From: Petasospora fabianii
Taxonomy: Eukaryota; Ascomycota; Saccharomycetes; Phaffomycetales; Wickerhamomycetaceae
DNA: 64,000 nucleotides
Assembly: GCA_022641835.1 (NCBI GenBank)
Contig: CP048719.1
Coordinates: 744,001 to 808,000, forward strand
Reading direction: 5' to 3'
Shown here: piece after piece, positions 1 through 9,112 of the stretch
Layout: each line of letters starts with the position of its first letter
Position numbering within the stretch: the first letter of the stretch is position 1
The notes under the pieces: generated by a model
The model's input: the letters and a program-made list of their open reading frames with translations, nothing else
Told to the model about the DNA's origin: nothing
The model's database searches: none
Made by a program: the position numbers and the translations under genes

Positions 1-1
1 A

Positions 2-616
2 TTCTCCTACGCAACTGCTGCTAGGGCCATGGGTCTATCTCAACATCAAGGATCCACACTGACCGCTTTGATGAATGCAGCTCAGGCTATAGGAAGACCA
101 ACCATGGGATTTGTTGCTGATGCCTGGGTGGGCCGTGTCACATACACTATGGTGCTAAATTGTACCGTAATGATCTTAATATTTGCATTCTGGATCCAGG
201 CAAGATCCTTTGGTGCCTTGATTGCGTGCGGTATGTGTCTCGGTCTCACACTTGGTGTTGGTAATGTGATGAACCCGGTGTTAACTGCCGATTCATTCGA
301 ACCTGATGAATTTGCCTGTGCTTGGGCTATGCTAAACGTTTGTCAAGGTTTCTTCGTCCTCTTCTCCGAGGTGATTGCTTTGTCTCTTAAAGATGACTCG
401 TTGACCAACTCGTACACACATGCTGAGGTATTTGCTGGGTTTATGTTTTTTGCTGGGTTCCTGTGCCTGCTACCACTCAGAGAGTTCCATGTTAGAAAGT
501 TGTTAGAAAAGACTAAGGGAGAAGGTAACGAGAAGACTCATGAAATTGATGATACGCTTCACCCATTGGAAAATGTTTCGTATTTGAGAAGAATGACTTA
601 CCCAATCAAGGTCTAA
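2..616 (+). CDS. MCH/ESBP6-type monocarboxylate-like MFS permease (3' part only)
   Basis: The gene is cut by the window edge. The frame is open from base 2, so the last 204 residues are visible. Hydrophobic segments alternate with short loops, and a GRPTMGFVAD stretch followed by GRV matches the loop between helices 8 and 9 of the fungal monocarboxylate/riboflavin transporter-like MCH family (Mch2, Mch4, Mch5, Esbp6). The C-terminal tail is short, hydrophilic and cytosolic. The family belongs to the major facilitator superfamily; its yeast members sit in the plasma or vacuolar membrane and only Mch5 has a firm substrate (riboflavin), so the substrate here is unknown. It converges on the RING gene that ends at 698, leaving 81 bp between stop codons. 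Confidence 0.75.
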   Translation, partial: FSYATAARAMGLSQHQGSTLTALMNAAQAIGRPTMGFVADAWVGRVTYTMVLNCTVMILIFAFWIQARSFGALIACGMCLGLTLGVGNVMNPVLTADSFEPDEFACAWAMLNVCQGFFVLFSEVIALSLKDDSLTNSYTHAEVFAGFMFFAGFLCLLPLREFHVRKLLEKTKGEGNEKTHEIDDTLHPLENVSYLRRMTYPIKV

Positions 617-697
617 CATGGATATGATAGAACTACAATAATATATAGGCGTCTTAGTGGGATATATGCATAAATTATAGTTTGATTTCATCAATCA

Positions 698-1892
698 TTA
701 GTCTAGTACTTGCTTGCTGCAGTAGGCGCATCTCTGTGAGCGAGCAGCCCATCTCTTCAAGCAGTCAAGGTGGAAAACATGTCCACACTTTAAAATTTTG
801 GGTTTCATAGTGCCATATTCATCTGATCTTGTATCCAATTCAAACGTATCAAGACAGATAGAGCAGACCATATCGTCGCCAACGTCTTCTCTGCTTGCTG
901 TTTCAACACCGGTGTCCAGATCTTTGATTGTCCGGTAGTTCAAATTCCGCAAATAATTCCAATTACTTCTTAGGTTAAGGAACATTATCACCATCTGACG
1001 ACCGAAGTACAAATGAAGTTCCATTCTCAAAAGTAGTGTCAGGTTAACAAGCACAAATACGTCGCCTGCAATAATGATAGCCAACTGCAAGGCGTTCATA
1101 AATGTGGCCCAGTATGAGATACTGATCTCTCTTTCGAGGATGTCCTCATCTTCATCATCACTGTCAGACCTCATCTTGGCATATGCGTACCACAGACTCA
1201 GTATCACGTCAAATACAGTGTGCATGGTGCTGTACGTGAATTCAACTCTCATCACTATCAAGTTGGTGATCTCCTCTGCCTCTGGACCAATAGACCACCA
1301 GAATGTCAACGAACTCAGGTTAATGATGAGTAAGAAGAGTACACCAAGGTTCTGTCTCGCAAGCAAAATGTCCTTCGAGTTCTTCGTCTCACGTATGTCT
1401 CGTAGTCTCTCTCTCAGGGAGATAAGAACTGCCTTCTGAACCATCTTCATAACAAGGAACGCCGTTGCCACATATTTGAATTTGAAAGCGGAAAAGCTGA
1501 TGTTGATAAAAGATATCACTAGCTGTGATGAAACCACTAGTTCAGGGGACATACCGACGATATCCAATAATGTATTGGGACCATCCACGAATATATTGTT
1601 GGCAACGTATGCGATGGCGACGGAGTCTGCGAAGACACAGAGGTGGGGTACCGGCTTCACTAGCCATGGCTGGGTGGCCATGATCGCATCCACAGAGAGT
1701 GGATTAGATAGAGTAATGTTTTGGGACTTCAGCAGTTCCCACACATACCAGTTAAGCAGCTTTTGCGGCTGTTAGTTCTCTGTTACGTCAGATACGGAAA
1801 CGATATGGACTCACTATTAAAATAACTGTGACGCCGGCATGAGTGGTGTACCGCAGCCGCGTGGCCACTAGCGGTTGGGGCTGGTTGTCCAT
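698..1892 (-). CDS. HRD1-like membrane RING-H2 E3 ubiquitin ligase A (two exons)
   Basis: Spliced CDS is complement(698..1768, 1815..1892), 382 residues. Exon 1 has 26 codons and ends inside the first hydrophobic segment. A 46-nt intron (GTGAGT donor, CTAACAG branch/acceptor) joins in phase 0 to the long exon, which lacks an ATG at its own start. Several membrane segments are followed by an acidic loop (DSDDEDEDILE) and a RING-H2 domain at the extreme C-terminus: C328, C331, C354, H356, H359, C362, C373, C376. The order of membrane segments and the (V/M)EFT helix resemble Hrd1, the ER-associated degradation ligase. Unlike yeast Hrd1 (about 550 residues), almost nothing follows the RING. A second, more typical copy lies at 7135-8451. 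Family call is good; orthology to HRD1 itself is uncertain. Confidence 0.72.
1769..1814 (-). other. 46-nt spliceosomal intron in HRD1-like gene A
   Basis: Read on the minus strand it begins GTGAGT and ends in CTAACAG, so the branch point abuts the acceptor. Removal joins two phase-0 exons and supplies the missing ATG. If retained, the exon-1 frame meets a stop inside the intron. Confidence 0.7.
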
Positions 1893-2678
1893 TGGATGGA
1901 ATGCAGTTGAATTCAATGGACGCTACTGCGTTGGAAGAGCCAAAAGGGTAGTTGTTGGGGGATTAAAGAAGTACGCCGGATGTAAGCGCCGGATCTGAAG
2001 TTTTCAGAAATGCGCGTTTACGAGTTGAAAGAGCACCTACCTTCAACAACAGAGAGCCAGGCTTTTATCACAACAGCGTACTGGATTCTAGAGGTATTTG
2101 TCTATAGCAGTGTCAAATTTGGGAATCTATGTGGATGCTTGAGAAGTCTGCGCCCAATGTCCAGGCAAAATCAGTAGTCCAGAGCCTTCCAGACGCCTCA
2201 CCTATCCTCAACAGTCAATGCGATGCATTGAGTCGACAAGCCCGTTTCACTCTGCTCGATTTTATTCCTGCTCATGTCAGCAGTTGTGCTGATGAGGTAT
2301 TTCTCTCCAGAAGCTGTCTAGCGGGCCACGTCTTGGAAACAACATTCCGTCCAAATACAATGAAGCAAAGTCGCCGTGATTGAATGTTCACACTGTGGAG
2401 CATTGGTAACACTTCTTGACAGATAACGGAGACTCACAGTATTCAGAGTAGTTGGTTTATCCAAACGTACCAGCGTAATTCCGGAGACCACCAACCTTCA
2501 TAGTCTGCGCTCTTGCATCCGATTCTGCTCAAAGTGAAGATCTGGAGAGATTAGCTGGGGTACGTCCGGCCACAGATATAAACGTTTAACCCAGAAGGGG
2601 TACGCCATATAACCTACAAGTAATCTCAAGATGCAAGTCGTCAGTCATTAGAGATCCATAAGCTGTGTGATCATATTC
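1893..2678. other. Intergenic region, promoter of HRD1-like A
   Basis: This 786-bp stretch separates the 5' end of RING gene A from the 3' end of YPT35. It holds one 84-codon ATG frame at 2129-2383 (+) with no family resemblance. I see no tRNA, snRNA or repeat signature. Confidence 0.5.
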
Positions 2679-3152
2679 TCATTGCGTTGCACTCGAAACA
2701 AATTGTTTCACGATATCGCTATTACCAAGAACGGGATTGAGCAGTACACAACTGATAAAAAACTCCAATCCACGCCTTCTTTTTGCCAGGAACTCGGTCT
2801 TCAAATTCCCAAATACTTTCTTGGGTGGTAATCTTGGAATTTCCGTGCTATGATCTGGGAATGCATTCAACAATTTGTTTCGAAGTGTGTCAAACTCGCT
2901 GTATCTTTTTAATAGCCGCATATGACCACCTTTCGACGTATCAATGGCAATGGCCCAAACGGCAAACCTCTGATTGTTCGTACCATTCACAATAGTGCAT
3001 TCACCAACATGAACATCCGTCGCCCAAGGAGATGCGTGCTTTTTAGAGGAGGCTGTATTTGAGTCCTGCGGGATATCAGAGTCATCAACGTCTTCATCCA
3101 CGAGCTGTATGGGAACCGGGGCGACCATAGCAAGCCTTGTTGATTTATCCAT
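2679..3152 (-). CDS. YPT35: PX-domain endosomal/vacuolar protein Ypt35
   Basis: 157 residues from the first ATG; the frame stays open 30 codons further upstream without an ATG. An acidic N-terminus (about residues 18-30) precedes a PX domain that fills residues 50-155. Diagnostic PX residues are visible: RYSEF at 83-87, the proline-rich PPKK at 109-112, and the basic RRR at 125-127 that lines the phosphoinositide pocket. PX domains bind PI3P. Yeast Ypt35 (214 residues) recruits the lipid transporter Vps13 to endosomes and vacuole contacts through a PxP motif near its N-terminus; VPVPIQ-like residues 12-16 here could serve but are not a clear match. It is divergent from the NDUFAF2-like gene, sharing a 255-bp region with a 23-bp poly(A) run. 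Confidence 0.75.
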   Translation of the reverse strand: MDKSTRLAMVAPVPIQLVDEDVDDSDIPQDSNTASSKKHASPWATDVHVGECTIVNGTNNQRFAVWAIAIDTSKGGHMRLLKRYSEFDTLRNKLLNAFPDHSTEIPRLPPKKVFGNLKTEFLAKRRRGLEFFISCVLLNPVLGNSDIVKQFVSSATQ

Positions 3153-3248
3153 AATCTTGTGTACGGAAGGTACTGTATTCAGCGTTACTGCCTTTAGACC
3201 TGACCTAGAACCGGTGGTTTGTTTCAAGATAATGTGCCACACCTTTAT

Positions 3249-3271
3249 AAAAAAAAAAAAAAAAAAAAAAA
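3249..3271 (+). repeat. Poly(dA:dT) tract, 23 A
   Basis: An uninterrupted run of 23 A lies in the divergent promoter between YPT35 and the NDUFAF2-like gene. Long poly(dA:dT) tracts exclude nucleosomes in yeast promoters. Confidence 0.85.
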
Positions 3272-3407
3272 GACGTTGTGGTAAGGGCCACGACTAGCCG
3301 CGAAATCTCCACAATACATTTCTTGGATCGATTCTCCCCACCTAAGGCCATCAGCATTGTCTTATCGAGTACGAGTCGTCAAAACTTGGCTCTTATCTTT
3401 AAAAAAG

Positions 3408-3959
3408 ATGGATCCACTTCAGGGCAAAATCACCCCTCTCAGGCGGCTATGGCTCCAATGGAAGTCGTTACGGAAAGTGCCTTTCCGTCGCCAATGGTTT
3501 GTCGGGTATGATCTCGAAGGTAATATGTACTGGGAGTTCAAAGTTGAGTCTCATGGCCGTCTCCGTCGGCGTGTGGAGTATCTTGATAAGAAAGAAACAC
3601 TTGCTGAATACAGTATGAAGAAGGTTCATCCTAGATGGTCAAGCTGGCTGACATTCACGAGACCTGATCCGCCAAGTCTGACGGAGTTGATTGCAGATTT
3701 GCAAAGACAAGAGGTGATGAAGATCCTGGCGGAAAGGGCTGATGAAAGATGGAGAAACGAGAGTGTTTTGACCGACAACATAAGAATTTTACACGACAAG
3801 ATCATCGCTGCAAGGACAATCACAGAAAGAGGTAACAAGGAGACGTCATCCAAAGCGGAGACTAAAGAGGCTCAGAAGCTCGATCCACCGCAACGATTCA
3901 CTCAACAAACATCGCACGAAAGCCCAATCGAATCCGCAACTGTAGAATCAAGACGATAA
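3408..3959 (+). CDS. NDUFAF2-like (mimitin/B17.2L) complex I assembly factor
   Basis: 183 residues from ATG 3408. The N-terminal half matches the NDUFA12/NDUFAF2 family: a basic N-terminus, then VGYDLEGNMYWE (VGTDxxGNKYYE in the family), a basic RRRVEY segment, and PRWSSWLTFTRPDPP, equivalent to the WxxW-xxxTRxxPP block. The C-terminal third is charged and poorly conserved, typical of NDUFAF2 rather than the structural subunit NDUFA12. It acts in the mitochondrial matrix on a late assembly intermediate of NADH:ubiquinone oxidoreductase. Its presence implies that the organism keeps proton-pumping complex I. The stop lies 58 bp from the convergent WD40 gene. Confidence 0.75.
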   Translation: MDPLQGKITPLRRLWLQWKSLRKVPFRRQWFVGYDLEGNMYWEFKVESHGRLRRRVEYLDKKETLAEYSMKKVHPRWSSWLTFTRPDPPSLTELIADLQRQEVMKILAERADERWRNESVLTDNIRILHDKIIAARTITERGNKETSSKAETKEAQKLDPPQRFTQQTSHESPIESATVESRR

Positions 3960-4017
3960 CAAGGTCATACGCATATATTTATTCCGATCTTTCTCAAGCA
4001 TCAAGAGATAGACACAT

Positions 4018-6774
4018 TTATTTATCACTGTCATTATTTATGAGCTGCTTCACCGCATCAAGAACAACACTGTTGTACTTCGTCAGGATTTCCTCCTCGT
4101 AGTTGAAAAGTAGCTTCACTTCTCTCTTAACAAGCATGATATCCTCCTGTGTATATGAGTCTATGTTCTCCCTGAACAGTCTCAACTGACGGACCAAATC
4201 ACCGGTACTAACTTTGTTCTCCTTATTGAGTTCCATCTTGGTATTAGATTCCTGGAGACGTGTCTTATTAGTTACCAAGATTGACGATCTCTTAGCTGTT
4301 GGACTTGGAGAGTTTATATTGGCGTTGTTGAATGTTGACATGCGAGGTGTGGATGCTTTGCTTCTCAGTGGGGTGCTCGATGATCCTGGTGATGGTGACA
4401 AATTTGGTCTTGCATTTGGTGAAAGTTTGGATGGTGTCATCTTGGCTGTAGATTGCAATCTGGTCATAGCTGGTGATTTGGCAGTTGATGGGGACGGGGA
4501 GACATTGATGTTGCGCCTTGTCACAGGTGTTGATGTTTGCGATACTGGCTTCTTGATCTTTCTCATCACACGTGGTGGAGTAGCCAGGTCATTGTACTTT
4601 TGAATAGTAGACTTGGATGTAGCGGATATGTTTTGTCTGAATGACCAGCTGAACAAGCAACCGTTTGCACTCAATGTAATCAAGTGCTGATTGACATGGA
4701 GTAAGCATTTGATAGATTCCGAATGGCCCCAGTGAACAGATATCTGACGACCCGTGATGAAGTTGAATACTCTGATACTCTTGTCCGTGCACGAGCAGGC
4801 AATTTGGTTTGGCGAGATAACAGCAACATTATCGGCAAGCATTGTCTCGTTGTCTTCAGTGTAAAGTTTCAAAGTTCTGGTGGACTCTAATGTAGTGATG
4901 TTGAAGATGGAAAGTTGCTTGTCCATGGTGGAAACCACAAGTTCATCGTTGGAAATTGTCATGGCAGTCGGTGACGATTTCAATGAAATGGTTTTTTCCT
5001 TCTTTATAGATAAGACACCGGAGTCCAGAGCAAAGCTGTGCACGGATATGGATCTGTCTGCAGATGAGACATAGAGCCTGTTCTCATGGAAGACGAGTTG
5101 GAGGAGGTTTCCTCTGTGATCAGCCAAAGTTTGACAGATACCCCATTCATTTGTGATATCATCATGCTGAACATCGGGTAGTTTGGTCCTAGCAAATACC
5201 TGAATCATGCGATCTCTTCCAATACTAAGGATGAATTGGAAATCACTAATCTGGAATGAGCAAACGTCGTTGATGGTGAATTCGTGAGCCTGGACAGATA
5301 GGCTTTGAGCACCATCCTCATCAAATACCGTCAAGTTACCATAGGCATCACCAATAACTATCTGACCATCTGAAGTGACATCTAGAGCAGTTAAATGGTT
5401 TTCGATGACCATTCCTGGAACCTCGGGGATCGCAACAGTGGTGAAGTCAGTCAAATTGAATGAGTCAGTATCAATTGTCTTCAACACACCTTCTTTGGTC
5501 CAGCTCACCACTTTACCGGATGATGTCTTCTTCACTCCATTTACGCTTTTCGACAACGACTCAATGAGATGTCTCGACTCGCCAGACTCAGCATCTAGCA
5601 ACTGGATTTCTTCGTTGGATGTGATGTACACAAGGTACCTCTCTGAAATTTGCTTCATGCATGTGATTGGGGCCAGGAACTTAACCTTTGTGGGTGAGTC
5701 TAAAGCACCATCAGTCTCCTTGGTAAGCGTCTGGGCCAAAGCGTTAGCAGGTAGTTCAGAGATCTTATCTGTAGCAATCCAAACCCTCTTGGAGAAAGTG
5801 TCACTCAAGATTGCACCTGCCTTAGGGGACCCGGCGTTGACATACCGGAGAGTAAGATTGTTGTTCAGGTAATTATAGCCACAAACCTCACCGAGAGATG
5901 TCAAGAACAGAATGTCATCCTCACCATCGTTGTGCAAAACAGGTGTAGCATAAACGAAATTTCCATTGATAAAGTCACCAAGTATCACATTCTTTCCTTG
6001 GATCATGGACTTCTTCTCAAACTCTTCAAACTTCCATATCTTGATATGCCTGACACCATACGTAACAATGGTATCCTCAAGCCATGTGACTCCATTGATC
6101 TGAGATGTGCACTTGTTAGCACCGGCAATTGAAACCGATGAGCCGCCAAGGCGCCATAAGAAGATGAAGCCATCGTGTGAATCTCCGATACTTAAGAGGT
6201 ATTTTGAGTCTGGAGAAAAGTGAAGAGCAGAAACACCAAAGCTGTGTTCAGCGATACTGAGGAATGGGAAGTCATGGGCGTCAGGGGCAAGTGAGAAGAG
6301 TAGAATACGCGGTTGTGTTCCTGATTCTCCAACGGCAAGTAGTTTTTCATCAGGAGAGATGGCAATGCATGAAATAGTTTTGATCCTTTGACTGGAAAGC
6401 TTTGACTGAGGAGAGCTGAGTGACATATCTGACACACCTTGTGCCAATGTGCTTCCGTTGGCATCGATAACAGCAATGGTCTGTGAGACCTTGGGTAGTC
6501 CAAAAGAGTCCTTCTCTTCAGACTGGGTTTGAGAACCCATCATGTTCAGATAGGAGTATGCGCTCGCCTGAGCATTGGTCTGGTTTGACTGCTGTGAGTT
6601 TGTAGCACAGAAGAACCGCTGATTGGACAATGTTCCGGTTTCATGATTTATTGAGCAGACGACGACACCTCCACTGGCGATGTAGGCGATCAAGTTCGAT
6701 GAGGCGGCAAACGTCCGCTGCGAGTCAGAGCTTGTTCCATAGATCCTGGAGATGAGTAGTGAGGGTTCTGACAT
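4018..6774 (-). CDS. MABP1/WDR62-family WD40 protein
   Basis: 918 residues. WD40-type blades run from about residue 20 to 740, with the family landmarks GVSALHFSPDSKYLLSIG (MABP1: GVACVAFSPNMKYIVSMG), YGVRHIKIWKFEE (VGNRHVRFWFLE) and WGHSESIKCL near the end of the second propeller. A Ser/Pro/Thr-rich basic linker follows (about 740-850), then a predicted helical tail (about 860-912). Human MABP1 and WDR62 are JNK and spindle-pole scaffolds that oligomerise by a C-terminal helix. The fungal role is not established and Saccharomyces has no obvious counterpart. Family membership is an inference from motif order, which I consider fairly secure. The ATG is clear, with no intron. Confidence 0.7.
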   Translation of the reverse strand: MSEPSLLISRIYGTSSDSQRTFAASSNLIAYIASGGVVVCSINHETGTLSNQRFFCATNSQQSNQTNAQASAYSYLNMMGSQTQSEEKDSFGLPKVSQTIAVIDANGSTLAQGVSDMSLSSPQSKLSSQRIKTISCIAISPDEKLLAVGESGTQPRILLFSLAPDAHDFPFLSIAEHSFGVSALHFSPDSKYLLSIGDSHDGFIFLWRLGGSSVSIAGANKCTSQINGVTWLEDTIVTYGVRHIKIWKFEEFEKKSMIQGKNVILGDFINGNFVYATPVLHNDGEDDILFLTSLGEVCGYNYLNNNLTLRYVNAGSPKAGAILSDTFSKRVWIATDKISELPANALAQTLTKETDGALDSPTKVKFLAPITCMKQISERYLVYITSNEEIQLLDAESGESRHLIESLSKSVNGVKKTSSGKVVSWTKEGVLKTIDTDSFNLTDFTTVAIPEVPGMVIENHLTALDVTSDGQIVIGDAYGNLTVFDEDGAQSLSVQAHEFTINDVCSFQISDFQFILSIGRDRMIQVFARTKLPDVQHDDITNEWGICQTLADHRGNLLQLVFHENRLYVSSADRSISVHSFALDSGVLSIKKEKTISLKSSPTAMTISNDELVVSTMDKQLSIFNITTLESTRTLKLYTEDNETMLADNVAVISPNQIACSCTDKSIRVFNFITGRQISVHWGHSESIKCLLHVNQHLITLSANGCLFSWSFRQNISATSKSTIQKYNDLATPPRVMRKIKKPVSQTSTPVTRRNINVSPSPSTAKSPAMTRLQSTAKMTPSKLSPNARPNLSPSPGSSSTPLRSKASTPRMSTFNNANINSPSPTAKRSSILVTNKTRLQESNTKMELNKENKVSTGDLVRQLRLFRENIDSYTQEDIMLVKREVKLLFNYEEEILTKYNSVVLDAVKQLINNDSDK

Positions 6775-6929
6775 GACTAACTGCTCTGATAATTCGTCAA
6801 ATTGACTCTATGGTAGTAAGCCCCCTCAAGACTAGAACTGCAAGGAGATAACACAGCGACCGCGATCTTGTGTTTACGCTTTGGAGTTTTGTTTACTTTT
6901 CGCACATTGGCTGGTACATCACCCCGGAA

Positions 6930-7073
6930 ATGCTTTTGAGGGCGATGGATGAAAGATTTCGCGAAACTGACCCAAAATACCCGGATATGGAAATTGCTAT
7001 AAACAGAATTCGCTCAAATCTGGAATCATTTAATCGAGCAGTTGCTTTTATAAACGACAGCTCTGCCTCATAG
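6930..7073 (+). CDS. Possible small ORF or exon, unknown
   Basis: A 47-codon frame (MLLRAMDERF..., ending NDSSAS) lies between the divergent WD40 gene and HRD1-like B. The C-terminal two thirds could form one amphipathic helix (AINRIRSNLESFNRAVAFI), the kind of short coil seen in DASH or tethering-complex subunits. The frame is open 20 codons further upstream, but without an ATG. No family is recognised and chance is possible. Confidence 0.25.
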   Translation: MLLRAMDERFRETDPKYPDMEIAINRIRSNLESFNRAVAFINDSSAS

Positions 7074-7134
7074 TACCTTCGTTTATTCAACCACCGCCAT
7101 ATCACATGCTACGTTGATCTGATCTGAATCTACT

Positions 7135-8451
7135 ATGCTACGTCTCAGTGCACTGGTCCTTGGACCTGTTCTACTCGCTGCACCGTGGCTAGCAGTAAGC
7201 ACCCACGTCTTATCATTTCCCCACGATCTGGGGTTTGATGCATTCAAGCCATCTTAGAACACGCGACTAACAATGAATCAGTCATTTATGTACATTCGCC
7301 TCTTTTACAATGATCTCTTGGAAGTACCCATTAGCACCGTGGACCAGTTCGATGCTTGGTTCACCCAACGGCTCTCTGTATCTGTGATGATGATGCTCTC
7401 ATTATGCCTCAATGCCGGGGTGGTTTGTTATTACATGGTGATTTGGCTCCTTGGTGGATTTGTTGAAGATCAAGAGACTGAAAGCTTTGCTGAAATGTTT
7501 GACAATATCGCAACTCCATCTCTTTCACTGTTTACATTGTTACTATTCGTCAGGGAGCCCGTTCACAAGTTACCGGTTGTGTCACTCTGTATAATCTTGT
7601 GCGGAATCAATATTGTACATTACTTCACAAGGACAAGATTGATCAGCATATACAACAGTCTCCCACGACCAGAGAATTTTATGTATGCTAAAGAGAGGCT
7701 CTATGTTCCGGTGTTGACATTGACTGGCTCGTTTTTCTTGTACATCACACATCTCTTGGATAAGAACGGTAGTGACCCAATGGCTTATTTCATCCTGAAA
7801 GCTGAGTTTGCAAATTGCATATTGACTGGTATCTTTGATCATATGAGTATCGTTCTTCGAGCTTGGGATTTGCATTATAAGACCACAGATGATGAGTTTC
7901 ATATCGATCTGCAGCTTGCCAGGTTGGATGTTGCCTCTGATGTTGTGCGTGTAGGGCTCTTTTACTATGTTATGAGACAATTTTGGGCCAGTTGGGACAC
8001 TGCTATGATTTCTATCTATCACTCAAAGCTTGTGTTTGAGCACATGTCTTCACTTATTGAGAATTTCTGTCTGATAATCAAACTGCAGAAAGATTTGACA
8101 TCCACTTACTTGCAAGAACTAATTGATAAGAAGCTTGAGGATGTCAGACAGTGCGACCTTACTGAGACAAATGATACGTGTATCGTGTGCTTGGACACAT
8201 TGACAACAACAGATGTCAAAAAGGGGCAGTTCGATTTCCCAAAGAAGGCATATTGTGGACACAACTTCCACTTAGGTTGCATCACGGATTGGACCAAGAA
8301 GTCCGATACTTGTCCCATTTGCAGAGTCCCATTGGATCTCAACTCAAATAGGAAAGCAATCCATGAACAGCAACTGGATGTGGATGTGAGAGCACTACTG
8401 GAAATTGATCCAGTTCTTCATCGGGAACTGCCACCCAGGGTTGGCCAATGA
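7135..8451 (+). CDS. HRD1-like membrane RING-H2 E3 ubiquitin ligase B (two exons)
   Basis: Spliced CDS is join(7135..7194, 7282..8451), 409 residues. Exon 1 (20 codons, MLRLSALVLGPVLLAAPWLA) is the first hydrophobic segment. The intron has a GTAAGC donor and a GACTAAC branch point 15 nt before the acceptor, and joins in phase 0. Multiple membrane segments occupy residues 1-260. The RING-H2 residues are C320, C323, C345, H347, H350, C353, C364 and C367, ending CPICR as in Hrd1. Hrd1 is the ER ligase that forms the retrotranslocation channel of ERAD-L/M. Only about 40 residues follow the RING, shorter than in S. cerevisiae. Of the two paralogues this has the more canonical RING and is the better HRD1 candidate. 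Confidence 0.75.
7195..7281 (+). other. 87-nt intron in HRD1-like gene B
   Basis: Donor GTAAGC, branch point GACTAAC at 7265-7271, acceptor TCAG ending at 7281. It lies in phase 0 after 20 codons, the same place and phase as in HRD1-like A. An ATG inside the intron (7273) is in frame, so a frame-only view would start there and lose the first membrane segment. Confidence 0.75.
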
Positions 8452-9112
8452 AGATTAGATTTGGGAAGATGACTGGTCAGAATACTTTTGCCGGTTTCAG
8501 GCTCTTTGGTGAAATTGAAAGAAAAAAAAAAAACTGTATTTAAATTACTCGCAGGGCATGGTTCGATTGAGCAACAGTTGACGAACTTAATAATACGTTA
8601 CGGATAATGACATGAGACAGTGGATATAGATCCTTAATTGTTCCATTATTGTTCCATTACAGCGCAATAAAAGTGAGGTGTCTTCGCGGCTCAATGCCTC
8701 TTCACGTCATGTGTGAGGGGTAAGCGCGCCCTTACATCTATTGTTTGGGCCAGCAATGGGAGAGAACGTGCACTACTGTGGCTGTGTGTTGGATTGAAGT
8801 GTTGCTCAATTGCGATCGTTGGGTGTGGCTGGTGGGTTGATCATCGATCGAATCGTGCGTTTGCTCCTGCCCCATAGGGTTTGAGAGGAGGCGGTGTGCG
8901 TATGGTGTGCTTGTACTTTGTCTTGTTGGGAAAGGACAGGACAACAAGGTGACGAAACCAATTCCATCTGAGCTTTTGAGTTGCTCTGTGTCCGAAGCAA
9001 TGTAATCTCTATCCTACTGGGTATAAATACTGGGGCTTCTGCTTTCTGTATTCCGTAGTATTGAGCCAAGACTGTTCCTGCTGCCATACACCCATTGACA
9101 AGAAAAATCACA
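8452..9112. other. Intergenic promoter region
   Basis: 661 bp between HRD1-like B and the GPI-protein gene. It contains an A-run at 8522-8532 after the RING stop and, near the right end, a TATA box. No gene is seen. Confidence 0.5.
9022..9029 (+). promoter_or_regulatory. TATA box of GPI wall-protein gene
   Basis: TATAAATA 84 bp upstream of the ATG at 9113. A consensus TATA box fits a strongly expressed wall-protein gene. Confidence 0.6.

Noticed and set aside
2129-2383. 84-codon ATG frame in the RING A promoter region
   Set aside because: No domain, no signal peptide, composition like surrounding DNA. Not supported as a gene.
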